DNA of 32,331 nt from the NCBI GenBank assembly GCA_959026535.1, contig CAUFMB010000023.1, positions 1-32,331 of the forward strand, written 5' to 3'. Position numbers and translations under genes: made by a program. The stretch's first letter is position 1. Each line of letters opens with the position of its first letter. The stretch is from an uncultured Collinsella sp. Lineage in GTDB: Bacteria > Actinomycetota > Coriobacteriia > Coriobacteriales > Coriobacteriaceae. Under the pieces are notes generated by a model, which was not told where the DNA came from, did no database searches, and saw nothing but the letters and a program-made list of their open reading frames with translations. Shown piece by piece: positions 9,364 through 16,840 of this stretch.

Positions 9364-11829
9364 CTATTCGCTAGCACCTTCGTTGTCTTCGCGGTCATTG
9401 GCAAGCATTGCTGCGCCGGCAACCGTTGTTGCCACGGCGGCAGCGGCGAGCCCGGCGGCAATGCCGGAACCGTCGCCTGTGTCGGCGAGTTTTCCGCCCG
9501 AGCCCTTGCCCTTGTTGCCCTTACCGTTCTTATCAGCGCCGCCCGCGTTGGCGCCAGTGCCGGTGCCGGCGCCGCCTGCACCGTCCGAGGCCGCTACGGT
9601 AAAGCTTGCGGCTCCGTCGCTGGCAAGCGTGTAGTTCTGCGCCGCGTCGCCCAAAAGCCCATTCGCACGCACCCAGTACGTTCCCGCGGTAAATGCCTCG
9701 CCCTCGGCCATTTCCGTGCCCGGAGCGCCGTTTGCATCGTGCATAAACTCGAGCTGGGCGGTGCAGGCATCGCCTTCGAGCTTGCCCTCGAGCGGCGCCG
9801 CGATCTTTGCGCGCACGTCCTCGCCGGCCTTAAGGCCCTCGAGCCCTTCAAAGTGGGGCGTCAGTGCGCGCGGGTCGATATCGATGGGCACGGAACCCTG
9901 CAGTTCCGTAACGGTCTCGTTGCCCAAAGCGTCGACATCCACGTATTCGATGGCAAACGTGTTGCCCGAAGCCGTCACGCTGAGTACGTTGCTGCTGTCG
10001 ACAAGGCGGAAACGACCCTCGCCAACGGTCTTTCCATCCTGGAGTGAGGCATCGCTCAACGAGTCGCCGTATGTCATGCGTATACGGGTCGGGAGGTAGT
10101 ACGAAACGGTCTGCTTGTGCTTCGCATCGTAATTGCGCTGGTAGATGCTTCGGGCCAGTGCCGCATCAACAAAGTCGGACGCAATGATGCCAATGTGCTT
10201 GAGGCAGTCCTCCTTTGTGCTCTCATTTCCGGTGCTGTTTATATACTGGCTCTTGTATAGATGCTCGTTGACCACTCGTGCTGCGGTAAAAGGATTGCTT
10301 CCTTGCTTGTAGTTCGTGCAGCTGGTGTAGTTGATACACCAGCTGTGCTCCAGGACCTTTACCTTGGCCCCGTCATTGTCCTCGACGTCCACCATGATGC
10401 GGGCGAGCTTGGTTGTCTCCTGCAGCGCCATATCGACCCAGCCGATTTTGTCGGTTCCTGTGCATTCGTAATGGTCCTGGGCGTATACCTTGGTGCAATA
10501 GGGCTCTTCGTCACCCGTTTTCCCCACGGCTTCAAAGCCCCGCTCGTCTCGAACGAGACACATAGAGGTGCTGTCGGTGTGTGCTGCGATTTTGTCGTCC
10601 CATTGGGTGAGGTCGAGGCCCCATGTGTGGCTGCTTACGCTGTTGCCGGCGAGCCCAAACCGACGCAGCAGGACGATCTTTCCGCGCACCTCGCCCAGCG
10701 TGGGGATGCGGCTCGATGTGTAGAACAGGTCGGGGTTCTCATCAAAAACCTTGCCCAAGGCCGTCGTGAGGCTTTCGTCGGTAGCCTCGCCATTGCCCCG
10801 CGACACGAGCATGATGAGCGCTTCTGTCGGGTTTTCGCTCAAAAACGTATTGAAGTACCCGATGACATCGGAGAGATGCATAAAGTTCCCGTCTTTTTTG
10901 AGCAGGTAACAAGCTCCGTGGTCGATGCCGGGGTTCTCACCCTTTCCGAGTCGAATATCAAAATAGCGAACGCCTTCGAGCAGCTGCGTGGGGATGTAAT
11001 CCTGCTGGCATTTTGCCTGGGAGGATTGGGGCTCGGTGTCGTTGTCCACGCTGCAGGTGCCCGAATCGTGCGTGCCCGGGATGCTCAGTTCGTCGAGGAA
11101 CTTGTTGTTGTCGACGTATTTCATCCAACAGGGCCCGTCGACGTAGCTGCTATACGTGGTCCAGTCGATACTGCTAACCGTGGTATTGGTCTTGCCCATG
11201 TCGTAACCGACAAGTTCGAGCTCCCACGGAATGCTCTTCCTCTTATGGCAGATCTTGTTGTTGTCCTGGTCTTTGCCGTCCTTTTCTATGGCCAGGTAAT
11301 TAATGTCTTTTTTCTCGTTTGTGCGGTCTCGGATGATATAGGTTCCGTTTGACTGGCGTTCAAACGCAAAAGCGCGGCTGGGCTTGTTGTCATACTCGCC
11401 ACTCCATACGTGGATGACCTTTCCATCTTTGTCCGAGTCGCCGTCGACCGACCAAATGCTGTAGCCCGTCTTTTTATGCTCTTCGAAATTGAGTAAGGTG
11501 CGGATGGCATACCAATTTGAATTATCTGCATCGGTCTCTACGCGCTCAAGGATGAGTTTGCTGGACGTGCCGTCATTAAACAGGTGGCAGACGTTGCCGA
11601 TGACGTTGCCGTCTTCGTTGACGCTTGCGGTGCGAAAATAGCCCGCGGGGCGAAGGCGAATGACGAAACTATGGAGGCTCTTCGCCGGTGTGGGCGTGTC
11701 TTCTGCAAATGCCGCGCGCACGGGAAGGCCCAGCGCCGCGGTTTCGGGCAGGCTTGCAAATGGCGACAATGCTGCGAGTCCTAGGCCCAACGTGAATGCT
11801 CGACGGCTGATGGCGTGGTGTTCGGTCAT
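9364..11829 (-). CDS. Tat-exported, probably sortase-anchored phosphatidylinositol-specific phospholipase C
   Basis: 821 residues. The N-terminus has a twin-arginine signal (SRRAFTLGLGLAAL, residues 9-22) with AFA cleavage region. Residues about 45-230 form a ricin/RICIN-like beta region. A PI-PLC X domain follows with the catalytic SIPGTHDSG (near 253), RYFDIRLG, and the second histidine in DHGACYLL (near 303), so it looks active. This family cleaves phosphatidylinositol or GPI anchors by general acid-base catalysis. A C-terminal beta domain and a Gly/Lys-rich spacer lead to LADTG (near 782), a hydrophobic Ala-rich segment and an acidic tail, resembling an LAxTG-type sorting signal. Start ATG has GGAG upstream. 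It is a separate transcript with its own terminator. Host membrane lipids are a plausible substrate, by inference. Confidence 0.88.
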   Translation of the reverse strand: MTEHHAISRRAFTLGLGLAALSPFASLPETAALGLPVRAAFAEDTPTPAKSLHSFVIRLRPAGYFRTASVNEDGNVIGNVCHLFNDGTSSKLILERVETDADNSNWYAIRTLLNFEEHKKTGYSIWSVDGDSDKDGKVIHVWSGEYDNKPSRAFAFERQSNGTYIIRDRTNEKKDINYLAIEKDGKDQDNNKICHKRKSIPWELELVGYDMGKTNTTVSSIDWTTYSSYVDGPCWMKYVDNNKFLDELSIPGTHDSGTCSVDNDTEPQSSQAKCQQDYIPTQLLEGVRYFDIRLGKGENPGIDHGACYLLKKDGNFMHLSDVIGYFNTFLSENPTEALIMLVSRGNGEATDESLTTALGKVFDENPDLFYTSSRIPTLGEVRGKIVLLRRFGLAGNSVSSHTWGLDLTQWDDKIAAHTDSTSMCLVRDERGFEAVGKTGDEEPYCTKVYAQDHYECTGTDKIGWVDMALQETTKLARIMVDVEDNDGAKVKVLEHSWCINYTSCTNYKQGSNPFTAARVVNEHLYKSQYINSTGNESTKEDCLKHIGIIASDFVDAALARSIYQRNYDAKHKQTVSYYLPTRIRMTYGDSLSDASLQDGKTVGEGRFRLVDSSNVLSVTASGNTFAIEYVDVDALGNETVTELQGSVPIDIDPRALTPHFEGLEGLKAGEDVRAKIAAPLEGKLEGDACTAQLEFMHDANGAPGTEMAEGEAFTAGTYWVRANGLLGDAAQNYTLASDGAASFTVAASDGAGGAGTGTGANAGGADKNGKGNKGKGSGGKLADTGDGSGIAAGLAAAAVATTVAGAAMLANDREDNEGASE

Positions 11830-11872
11830 AACTTCTCCATTCGCAGAGTGCGGTTATGCGATAGTTTTGGTC

Positions 11873-11900
11873 ACTATACTTCCCAGATGTTTAAAGACGC
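11873..11900 (-). promoter_or_regulatory. Candidate promoter of the phospholipase gene
   Basis: A -10 match TATAGT is present on the minus strand at 11878-11873, 44 bases before the start codon. The -35 element is weak. The rest of 11900-12030 shows no gene or clear signal. Confidence 0.35.
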
Positions 11901-12033
11901 CGGTTTAATTGTCTGCGCGGCGCAATAAATCGGCGGGTGGACGTGTTGGGGTGTTTGTCGTGTTCGCACTGTTGCCACATTTGGGGCGGTTCCGGCGTCC
12001 GGCGTCCTCGCGTTCGTCGGCTACCGGCATAAG

Positions 12034-12061
12034 AAAAGGAGGGTCGGTTTACCGGCCCTCC
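12034..12061 (-). terminator. Rho-independent terminator of the lipoprotein gene
   Basis: A 10-bp stem GGAGGGCCGG / CCGACCCTCC with a four-base loop is followed on the minus strand by TTTTCTT. It lies about 75 bases after the lipoprotein stop codon. Confidence 0.8.
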
Positions 12062-12134
12062 CTTGGTACGAAGCGCTGGGATACCGTCGCTTGTTTACGC
12101 TGCGCCCGTGTTTCCCGCTGCGCTCGCCAGTCGC

Positions 12135-12728
12135 TTAGCGTTTAATCTCGATATCCTCGAGCTTAACGTCCATGGCCTCGGTCTTGGCCTCGGCGATGTC
12201 GTCGGCAAACTCCAGTGACTTCATCATGGTCTCGACGGCGTCCTTGTGCTCCTCGACATTGTCGATGCGCACGTACACGCTGCCGCCGTCAACGTCGGTG
12301 AAGTACTCGGTCGTCACACCGCCCGAGTGCGTAAAGTAGGCGCTGCGCCAGGTCTTGCCGTTGTACTTAACGGGATCGCTCTCGGTCCATCCGGAGTTGG
12401 CCTTCCACTTTGCCTCGTAGTCAAACAGTTCATCGGCGTTCTTGTCAGGATCGAAGACGGGGATGAAGCGGTCGCTGGCATGCTCGCTCTCGGTGAACTT
12501 AAACTGGGCCCTGTCGGCCGTGTCGCCGGCAACGTCCGTGATTTCGACGCCCTCGGGGACTTCGACCTTAAACCAAATGAAGTCGGTCCTCATATCCACG
12601 GCTGGCTTTTCTGCTCCGCCGCCACCGCCACTTCCGGTAGCGCCGCCGCTGCCACCGCAGCCCACCAGGGCAACTGCGGCAAAGAGACTGATGCAGAGGG
12701 TGAGAATCGCAAAGGCCTTCTTTTTCAT
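12135..12728 (-). CDS. Predicted lipoprotein, unknown function
   Basis: 197 residues. A type II signal peptide (MKKKAFAILTLCISLFAAVA) ends in the lipobox LVGC, so the cysteine near residue 24 should be lipidated and the protein held on the outer face of the membrane. A Gly/Ser-rich spacer follows (about residues 25-40). The acidic mature domain contains FIWFKVEVPEGVEITD and a later region GKTWRSAYFTHSGGVTTEYF, a layout seen in small extracytoplasmic beta-rich domains. I do not recognise a functional family. ATG 12728 has AGGAGG eight bases upstream. The gene stands alone between two terminator-like hairpins. Confidence 0.85.
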   Translation of the reverse strand: MKKKAFAILTLCISLFAAVALVGCGGSGGATGSGGGGGAEKPAVDMRTDFIWFKVEVPEGVEITDVAGDTADRAQFKFTESEHASDRFIPVFDPDKNADELFDYEAKWKANSGWTESDPVKYNGKTWRSAYFTHSGGVTTEYFTDVDGGSVYVRIDNVEEHKDAVETMMKSLEFADDIAEAKTEAMDVKLEDIEIKR

Positions 12729-12800
12729 GGTCGTGTCCTCCTCGATCTGTAACCGCCCACGGATTACCTGCCTTTACTGTACGCGTGGACGGCTCGCTAG

Positions 12801-12819
12801 GGTGGGCCATGTGTCCCAT
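12801..12819. repeat. 19-bp direct repeat, copy 1
   Basis: GGTGGGCCATGTGTCCCAT occurs here and again, identically, at 13009-13027. Both copies contain an ATG behind a GGTGG stretch on the plus strand, and on the minus strand both read ATGGGACACATGGCCCACC. No gene product follows convincingly from either copy. Confidence 0.85.
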
Positions 12820-12866
12820 TCTGGGGGCTGGAATTGCGCCGACAAGTGGCAATATGTGCGGTCGCA

Positions 12867-12900
12867 AAAGAGGGGAGGGCCGATGCTGTCGGCCCTCCCC
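12867..12900 (-). terminator. Orphan terminator-like hairpin, minus strand
   Basis: A perfect 12-bp stem GGGGAGGGCCGA / TCGGCCCTCCCC with loop of five bases is followed on the minus strand by TCTTTTGC. No minus-strand gene lies directly upstream (the next gene is fchA on the plus strand), so it may end a small RNA made from 12900-13100, or be a leftover. Confidence 0.55.
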
Positions 12901-13008
12901 GGGGTGAGGTGCCCGTTGATTTAATGGGGCGCGCGTGCGTGGGCGTTGCCCCAACAGGTTCCTTGTTTATAGATATGCCTCAGTTTTTGACGTCCGGAAG
13001 TCTCGAAA

Positions 13009-13027
13009 GGTGGGCCATGTGTCCCAT
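13009..13027. repeat. 19-bp direct repeat, copy 2
   Basis: Identical to 12801-12819, 208 bases away. On the minus strand this copy starts a 15-codon open frame (MGHMAHLSRLPDVKN), too short to call. The remainder of the 12729-13190 gap holds the hairpin at 12867-12900 and no recognisable gene. Confidence 0.85.
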
Positions 13028-13190
13028 GTTTGCGGTGCCGACGCCTATCGCGTGCCATAGAAATCCGCGATGGCCAGGTGCGCTGACGCTCGCGTACTTA
13101 TGGGCTAGACTTAGCACCATTACGTGATCGATGCGGTCGGCCGGCGTCGGCCGCCCGACCGATATATATGACTTGAAGGTGCGTGTGCGT

Positions 13191-13823
13191 ATGAGCCAAG
13201 AGATGATGGATAAAACCTGTCGCGGTTTTGCCGAGGCGCTGGCCGCGCGCGAGCCAGTTCCCGGTGGTGGCAGCGCGAGCGCTTTTGTGGGCGCGCTGGG
13301 CGCCTCGCTGTGCGGAATGGTTGCCCGCTACGGTGCGACCAATCCCGCGCTTGCTGATCGTGCGGATGACCTGACGCGTGCGTTTGCCCAGGCAGACGAG
13401 TTGGCGCAGGAGCTTGTGGGTCTGGTCGCCGAGGACGTTCGTGCGTACGGCCAGGTGTCCGCTGCGTACGGTATTCCGCGTGACGATCCGGCTCGAGCGA
13501 CCGCGATTCAGGATGCGCTGCATGTGGCCGCTATGCCGCCGTATCGCATTATGGATGCCTGCGGGCGTGCGCTGGCGCTGCTCGAGGACATGGCCGACAA
13601 GGGTTCGCGTCAGCTGCTGTCCGATGTGGCGTGCGGCGCCGTGTTCTGCCGTGCCGCTATGCAGGGCGCGAGCTTGACGCTCTTTGCGAACACCACGTCT
13701 ATGAAAGATCGCGTTCGTGCTGAGGAGCTCGAGACGGCGTGTGATGAGTTGCTCGACACATGGTTGCCGCGCGCCGATGCGCTGGCGCGCCGCGCCTCCG
13801 ACGCTGCAAGGAAGAGAGGATAG
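13191..13823 (+). CDS. fchA: FTCD_C/FchA-family cyclodeaminase / methenyltetrahydrofolate cyclohydrolase
   Basis: About 210 residues, matching the stand-alone cyclodeaminase/FchA family. The signature PVPGGGSASAFVGALGASLC lies near residues 22-41, followed by the helical bundle region. Members convert 5,10-methenyl-THF to 10-formyl-THF (FchA) or release ammonia from formimino-THF (cyclodeaminase). The frame is open upstream to 13131. I place the start at ATG 13191, and GTG 13179 or 13185 are alternatives because the purine-rich GAAGG lies just before them. The stop is two bases from the folD start, so the pair forms an operon. Linkage to folD argues for the cyclohydrolase role. Confidence 0.87.
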   Translation: MSQEMMDKTCRGFAEALAAREPVPGGGSASAFVGALGASLCGMVARYGATNPALADRADDLTRAFAQADELAQELVGLVAEDVRAYGQVSAAYGIPRDDPARATAIQDALHVAAMPPYRIMDACGRALALLEDMADKGSRQLLSDVACGAVFCRAAMQGASLTLFANTTSMKDRVRAEELETACDELLDTWLPRADALARRASDAARKRG

Positions 13824-13825
13824 CC

Positions 13826-14680
13826 ATGGCTGAACTGCTGAAGGGTGCTCCCGTTGCTCGCGCTTTGACCGAGGAACTTGCTGCTCGCTGTGCGGCCCTG
13901 CGCGAGCGCGGTGTTGTACCGACGCTGGCCATCGTTCGTGTGGGCGAGCGCGAGGACGACCTGTCCTACGAGCGCGGTGCCCTCAAGCGCTGCGAAAAAG
14001 TGGGGATTGAGGCTCGTCGCGTTTTGCTTTCCGCCGATGTTTCGCAGGACGAGCTGTTGACGGCCATCGAGGACATCAATACCGATTCGGCTGTTCATGG
14101 CTGCCTGATGTTCCGCCCGCTGCCCGCCGGCCTTGAAGAGAACGCCGTCGCCGCAGCGCTCGATCCCGCCAAGGACGTTGACTCCATGACGCCGGCTTCG
14201 CTGCTCACCACGCTTTCGGGGCGCGGCGAGGGTTTTGCCCCCTGTACAGCCGAAGCCGTGCTTGCTTTGCTGGATCATTACGGCGTTGAGCTGGATGGAG
14301 CTAAGGTTGCTGTGGTCGGGCGCTCGCTGGTGATCGGGCGTCCTGTTGCCGCAATGCTTACGGCGCGCAATGCGACCGTGACGACGTGCCATACGCATAC
14401 GCGCGGCCTTGCTGCCGAGTGCCGTGCGGCTGATATTGTGGTTGCGGCCGTTGGACGCGCGCGCACGATTGGTGCGGACGCGGTTCGCGAGGGCCAGACG
14501 ATCATCGATGTGGGCATTAACTGGGACGAGGCCGCCGGCAAGCTGGTCGGCGACGTCGATTTTGATGCTGCGGAGCCGGTTGTTGGCGCCATCACCCCCG
14601 TGCCGGGCGGCGTGGGCGCCGTGACAACGGCGATTCTCGCCAAACACGTGATCGAAGCGGCCGAGCGCGCATCGAAATAG
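13826..14680 (+). CDS. folD: Methylenetetrahydrofolate dehydrogenase FolD (cyclohydrolase residues missing)
   Basis: 285 residues, normal for FolD, which oxidises 5,10-methylene-THF with NAD(P) and usually also hydrolyses methenyl-THF. The N-terminal catalytic domain and the Rossmann domain (VAVVGRSLVIGRPVAAML near residue 160) are intact, as are the C-terminal motifs DVGINWDE and TPVPGGVGAVTTAIL. In the active-site helix Tyr48 is kept, but the catalytic lysine position four residues on (E. coli Lys54) is Ala52. The usual VQLPLP motif reads MFRPLP, replacing the conserved Gln. The Asp of KDVD (119) remains. This predicts a dehydrogenase with little cyclohydrolase activity, complemented by fchA. 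ATG 13826 has GAGAGGA upstream. Confidence 0.94.
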   Translation: MAELLKGAPVARALTEELAARCAALRERGVVPTLAIVRVGEREDDLSYERGALKRCEKVGIEARRVLLSADVSQDELLTAIEDINTDSAVHGCLMFRPLPAGLEENAVAAALDPAKDVDSMTPASLLTTLSGRGEGFAPCTAEAVLALLDHYGVELDGAKVAVVGRSLVIGRPVAAMLTARNATVTTCHTHTRGLAAECRAADIVVAAVGRARTIGADAVREGQTIIDVGINWDEAAGKLVGDVDFDAAEPVVGAITPVPGGVGAVTTAILAKHVIEAAERASK

Positions 14681-14714
14681 GCATTTTTGCACACAGGGGT
14701 CCCGAGGGGTCCTG

Positions 14715-14738
14715 AAGGGTTGCGGTTTCGCCCTTTTT
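14715..14738 (+). terminator. Rho-independent terminator after folD
   Basis: A short stem AAGGG...CCCTT with an inner GCG/CGC pairing is followed by TTTTT. It sits 35 bases after the folD stop and before the dipeptidase ribosome-binding site. Confidence 0.55.
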
Positions 14739-14792
14739 GCGTCGAAGCGATACACTGTTGCCGTTTGATTTCTTCGCTCAAGGAGGATGCGC

Positions 14793-16316
14793 ATGCCGTG
14801 CACAACGATTCTGGTCGGTAAGAACGCGAGCTACGACGGGTCGACCCTGGTCGCGCGTAACGAGGACTCGTCCAACGGGGTGTTTGAGCCCAAGCGTATG
14901 CGCGTGGTGCATCCCGACGAGCAGCCGCGCGTCTACACGAGCGTCCTGAGCCACCTGACCGTTGAACTGCCCGATAACCCCATGCGCTACACGTGCGTCC
15001 CCGATGTTGTCCCGGGCCACGGCATCTGGGCCGAGGCCGGTTTCAACGAGCTCAATGTGGGCATGTCCGCAACCGAGACGCTCACCACCAATGAGCGCGT
15101 TCGCGGCGCCGACCCGCTCGTGGACTACGTGCCCGCCAAGGGTAACGAGGGTGAGGACGGCTATGTGCCGGCGCAGCCTGGTGGCTTGGGTGAGGAGGAC
15201 ATGGTGACCCTGGTCCTGCCGTACGCCAAGTCCGCTCGCGACGGCGTTCGTATCCTGGGCGACCTGCTCGAGCGCTACGGCACCTACGAGAACAACGGCA
15301 TCGCCTTTAGTGATGTGGACGAGATCTGGTGGCTCGAGACCATCGGCGGCCACCACTGGATTGCCAAGCGTGTGCCCGATGACGCCTATGTGACCATGCC
15401 CAACCAACTGGGTATCGACAGCTTTGACCTGGATGACGCCGAGGGCGCCCAGGCCGACCACATGTGTTCCGCCGACCTGCGCTCCTGGATGGCCGAGTGG
15501 CATCTGGACCTGACGCTGGGCGTCGAGGGCTACGGCTCGGCTGCGGTCTTTAACCCGCGCGAGGCCTTTGGCTCGCACAGCGACAGCGACCACGTCTACA
15601 ACACGCCGCGCGCCTGGTACATGCAGCGCTGCCTCAACCCCAGTGACGTGTGGGATGGCCCCGACGCCGACTACACGCCCGAGAGCGACGATATCCCCTG
15701 GAGCCGCGTGCCCGAGCGTAAGGTGACCATCGAGGACATCAAGTACGTACTCTCGAGCCACTACCAGGGTACGGAGTACGACTGCTACGGCAGCAAGGGC
15801 ACGCCCGCCACGCGCGGCGCCTATCGCCCCATCGGCATCAACCGCAACAGCCAGCTCGCCGTGCTGCAGCTGCGCCCCTATGCGCAGCCGGCCTATCGCG
15901 CCGTGCAGTGGATGGCGTTTGGCTCCAACTCGTTTAACGCGCTGGTTCCGCTGTACGCCAACGTCGAGACCATGCCCGAGTACTATGCCGACACGCAGGC
16001 TCGCGTAACGTCCGAAAACTTCTACTGGGCCAACCGCCTGATCGGCGCCCTGGCCGACGTCCGTTTCCATGAGTGCGGCCGCGCTGTGGAGGACTATCAG
16101 GAGAAGGTCGGTGGCATGGGTCACAAGCAGATCCATGACGTCGACGCTGCCGTAGCCGCTCTGCCCGAGGCCGAGGTGCCTTCCGAGCTTGCACGCGCCA
16201 ACGAGGCCTTTGCCGAGCGTGTTCGCGTGGAGACCGATGCCCTGATGGGCAAGGTGCTCTTCACCACGAGCTGCGCCATGAAGAACTCTTTCGCGATGAA
16301 CGACAACGTGAGGTAG
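14793..16316 (+). CDS. C69-family dipeptidase (Ntn-hydrolase, PepD-like)
   Basis: 507 residues. The protein begins MPCTTILVGKNASYDGSTLV and continues ARNEDSS, the classical start of peptidase family C69, in which the N-terminal cysteine becomes the nucleophile after the leading residues are removed. Further family features are the HGIWAEAGFNELNVGMSATE region and WWLETIGGHHWIAKRVPDD. These enzymes cleave dipeptides with broad specificity. No export signal is visible, so it is probably cytoplasmic. An in-frame ATG at 14787 touches AAGGAGG directly, whereas the ATG at 14793 is correctly spaced and puts Cys at position 3, so I choose 14793. Single-gene transcript; no clear terminator follows. Confidence 0.93.
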   Translation: MPCTTILVGKNASYDGSTLVARNEDSSNGVFEPKRMRVVHPDEQPRVYTSVLSHLTVELPDNPMRYTCVPDVVPGHGIWAEAGFNELNVGMSATETLTTNERVRGADPLVDYVPAKGNEGEDGYVPAQPGGLGEEDMVTLVLPYAKSARDGVRILGDLLERYGTYENNGIAFSDVDEIWWLETIGGHHWIAKRVPDDAYVTMPNQLGIDSFDLDDAEGAQADHMCSADLRSWMAEWHLDLTLGVEGYGSAAVFNPREAFGSHSDSDHVYNTPRAWYMQRCLNPSDVWDGPDADYTPESDDIPWSRVPERKVTIEDIKYVLSSHYQGTEYDCYGSKGTPATRGAYRPIGINRNSQLAVLQLRPYAQPAYRAVQWMAFGSNSFNALVPLYANVETMPEYYADTQARVTSENFYWANRLIGALADVRFHECGRAVEDYQEKVGGMGHKQIHDVDAAVAALPEAEVPSELARANEAFAERVRVETDALMGKVLFTTSCAMKNSFAMNDNVR

Positions 16317-16415
16317 GGATTTCTCGTCGATCGAATAGTGCTAAAACGCTTTGTCGCTTTCGCTCAATCTTGGGTACAAGAACGCCAATGCAGTTGTTTG
16401 TGATTGGAGACAACC

Positions 16416-16832
16416 ATGGTTATGAAACTCGATCAGCTTGTTAACGGCGCCATTAACGTGGGCTTTGGCGCTGCCGCCGTTGCTGTCGAAGGCGGCAAGA
16501 AGGTCCTCGACGACCTTAATACCAAGGGCGAGCAGGTTCGCAAGGACGCCGGCACCCCCGATATCGCCCGTAGCGTGTCCGACATGTTCGAGCAGGCCGG
16601 CGGCACCATCTCCGACCTGACCGAGCGTCTGGGCATGCAGGGCGAGACCGCGGCCCAACGCGTGCTCGACGAGCTCATTCTGGCTCGCGTCCGCGTTATG
16701 ACCGCGCCCGAGCGCACGGCCTTCCTGGCTCATGTGCGCGACATCGTCGATTCGGTCGAGGACAACGTGACCTCGGTGCCCGTCGAGTCTGTTGAGGCCG
16801 ACGATGCGAAGGATACCGAAGAGGCCGAGTAG
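16416..16832 (+). CDS. Phasin-like coiled-coil protein upstream of UbiB kinase
   Basis: 138 residues, rich in Ala, Glu, Asp and Val, with no signal peptide and no membrane segment that stands out. A short hydrophobic helix (INVGFGAAAVAVEGG, residues 13-27) is followed by charged helical segments and an acidic tail. The pattern resembles phasin-type amphipathic helical proteins. ATG 16416 is preceded by GGAG at a spacing of eight bases. The stop lies eight bases before the UbiB-family start, which has no ribosome-binding site of its own, so the two are likely translated as a unit. A role as partner of the kinase at the membrane is inference. Confidence 0.75.
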   Translation: MVMKLDQLVNGAINVGFGAAAVAVEGGKKVLDDLNTKGEQVRKDAGTPDIARSVSDMFEQAGGTISDLTERLGMQGETAAQRVLDELILARVRVMTAPERTAFLAHVRDIVDSVEDNVTSVPVESVEADDAKDTEEAE

Positions 16833-16840
16833 CAGCGCAG

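Noticed and set aside
10261..11352. Long plus-strand open frame opposite the phospholipase gene
   Set aside because: It is the complement of a GC-rich coding region; the minus strand has motifs, signal peptide and start, and the plus frame has none.
14778..16136. Minus-strand open frame opposite the C69 dipeptidase
   Set aside because: Val/Gly/His-rich shadow of a strongly supported gene.
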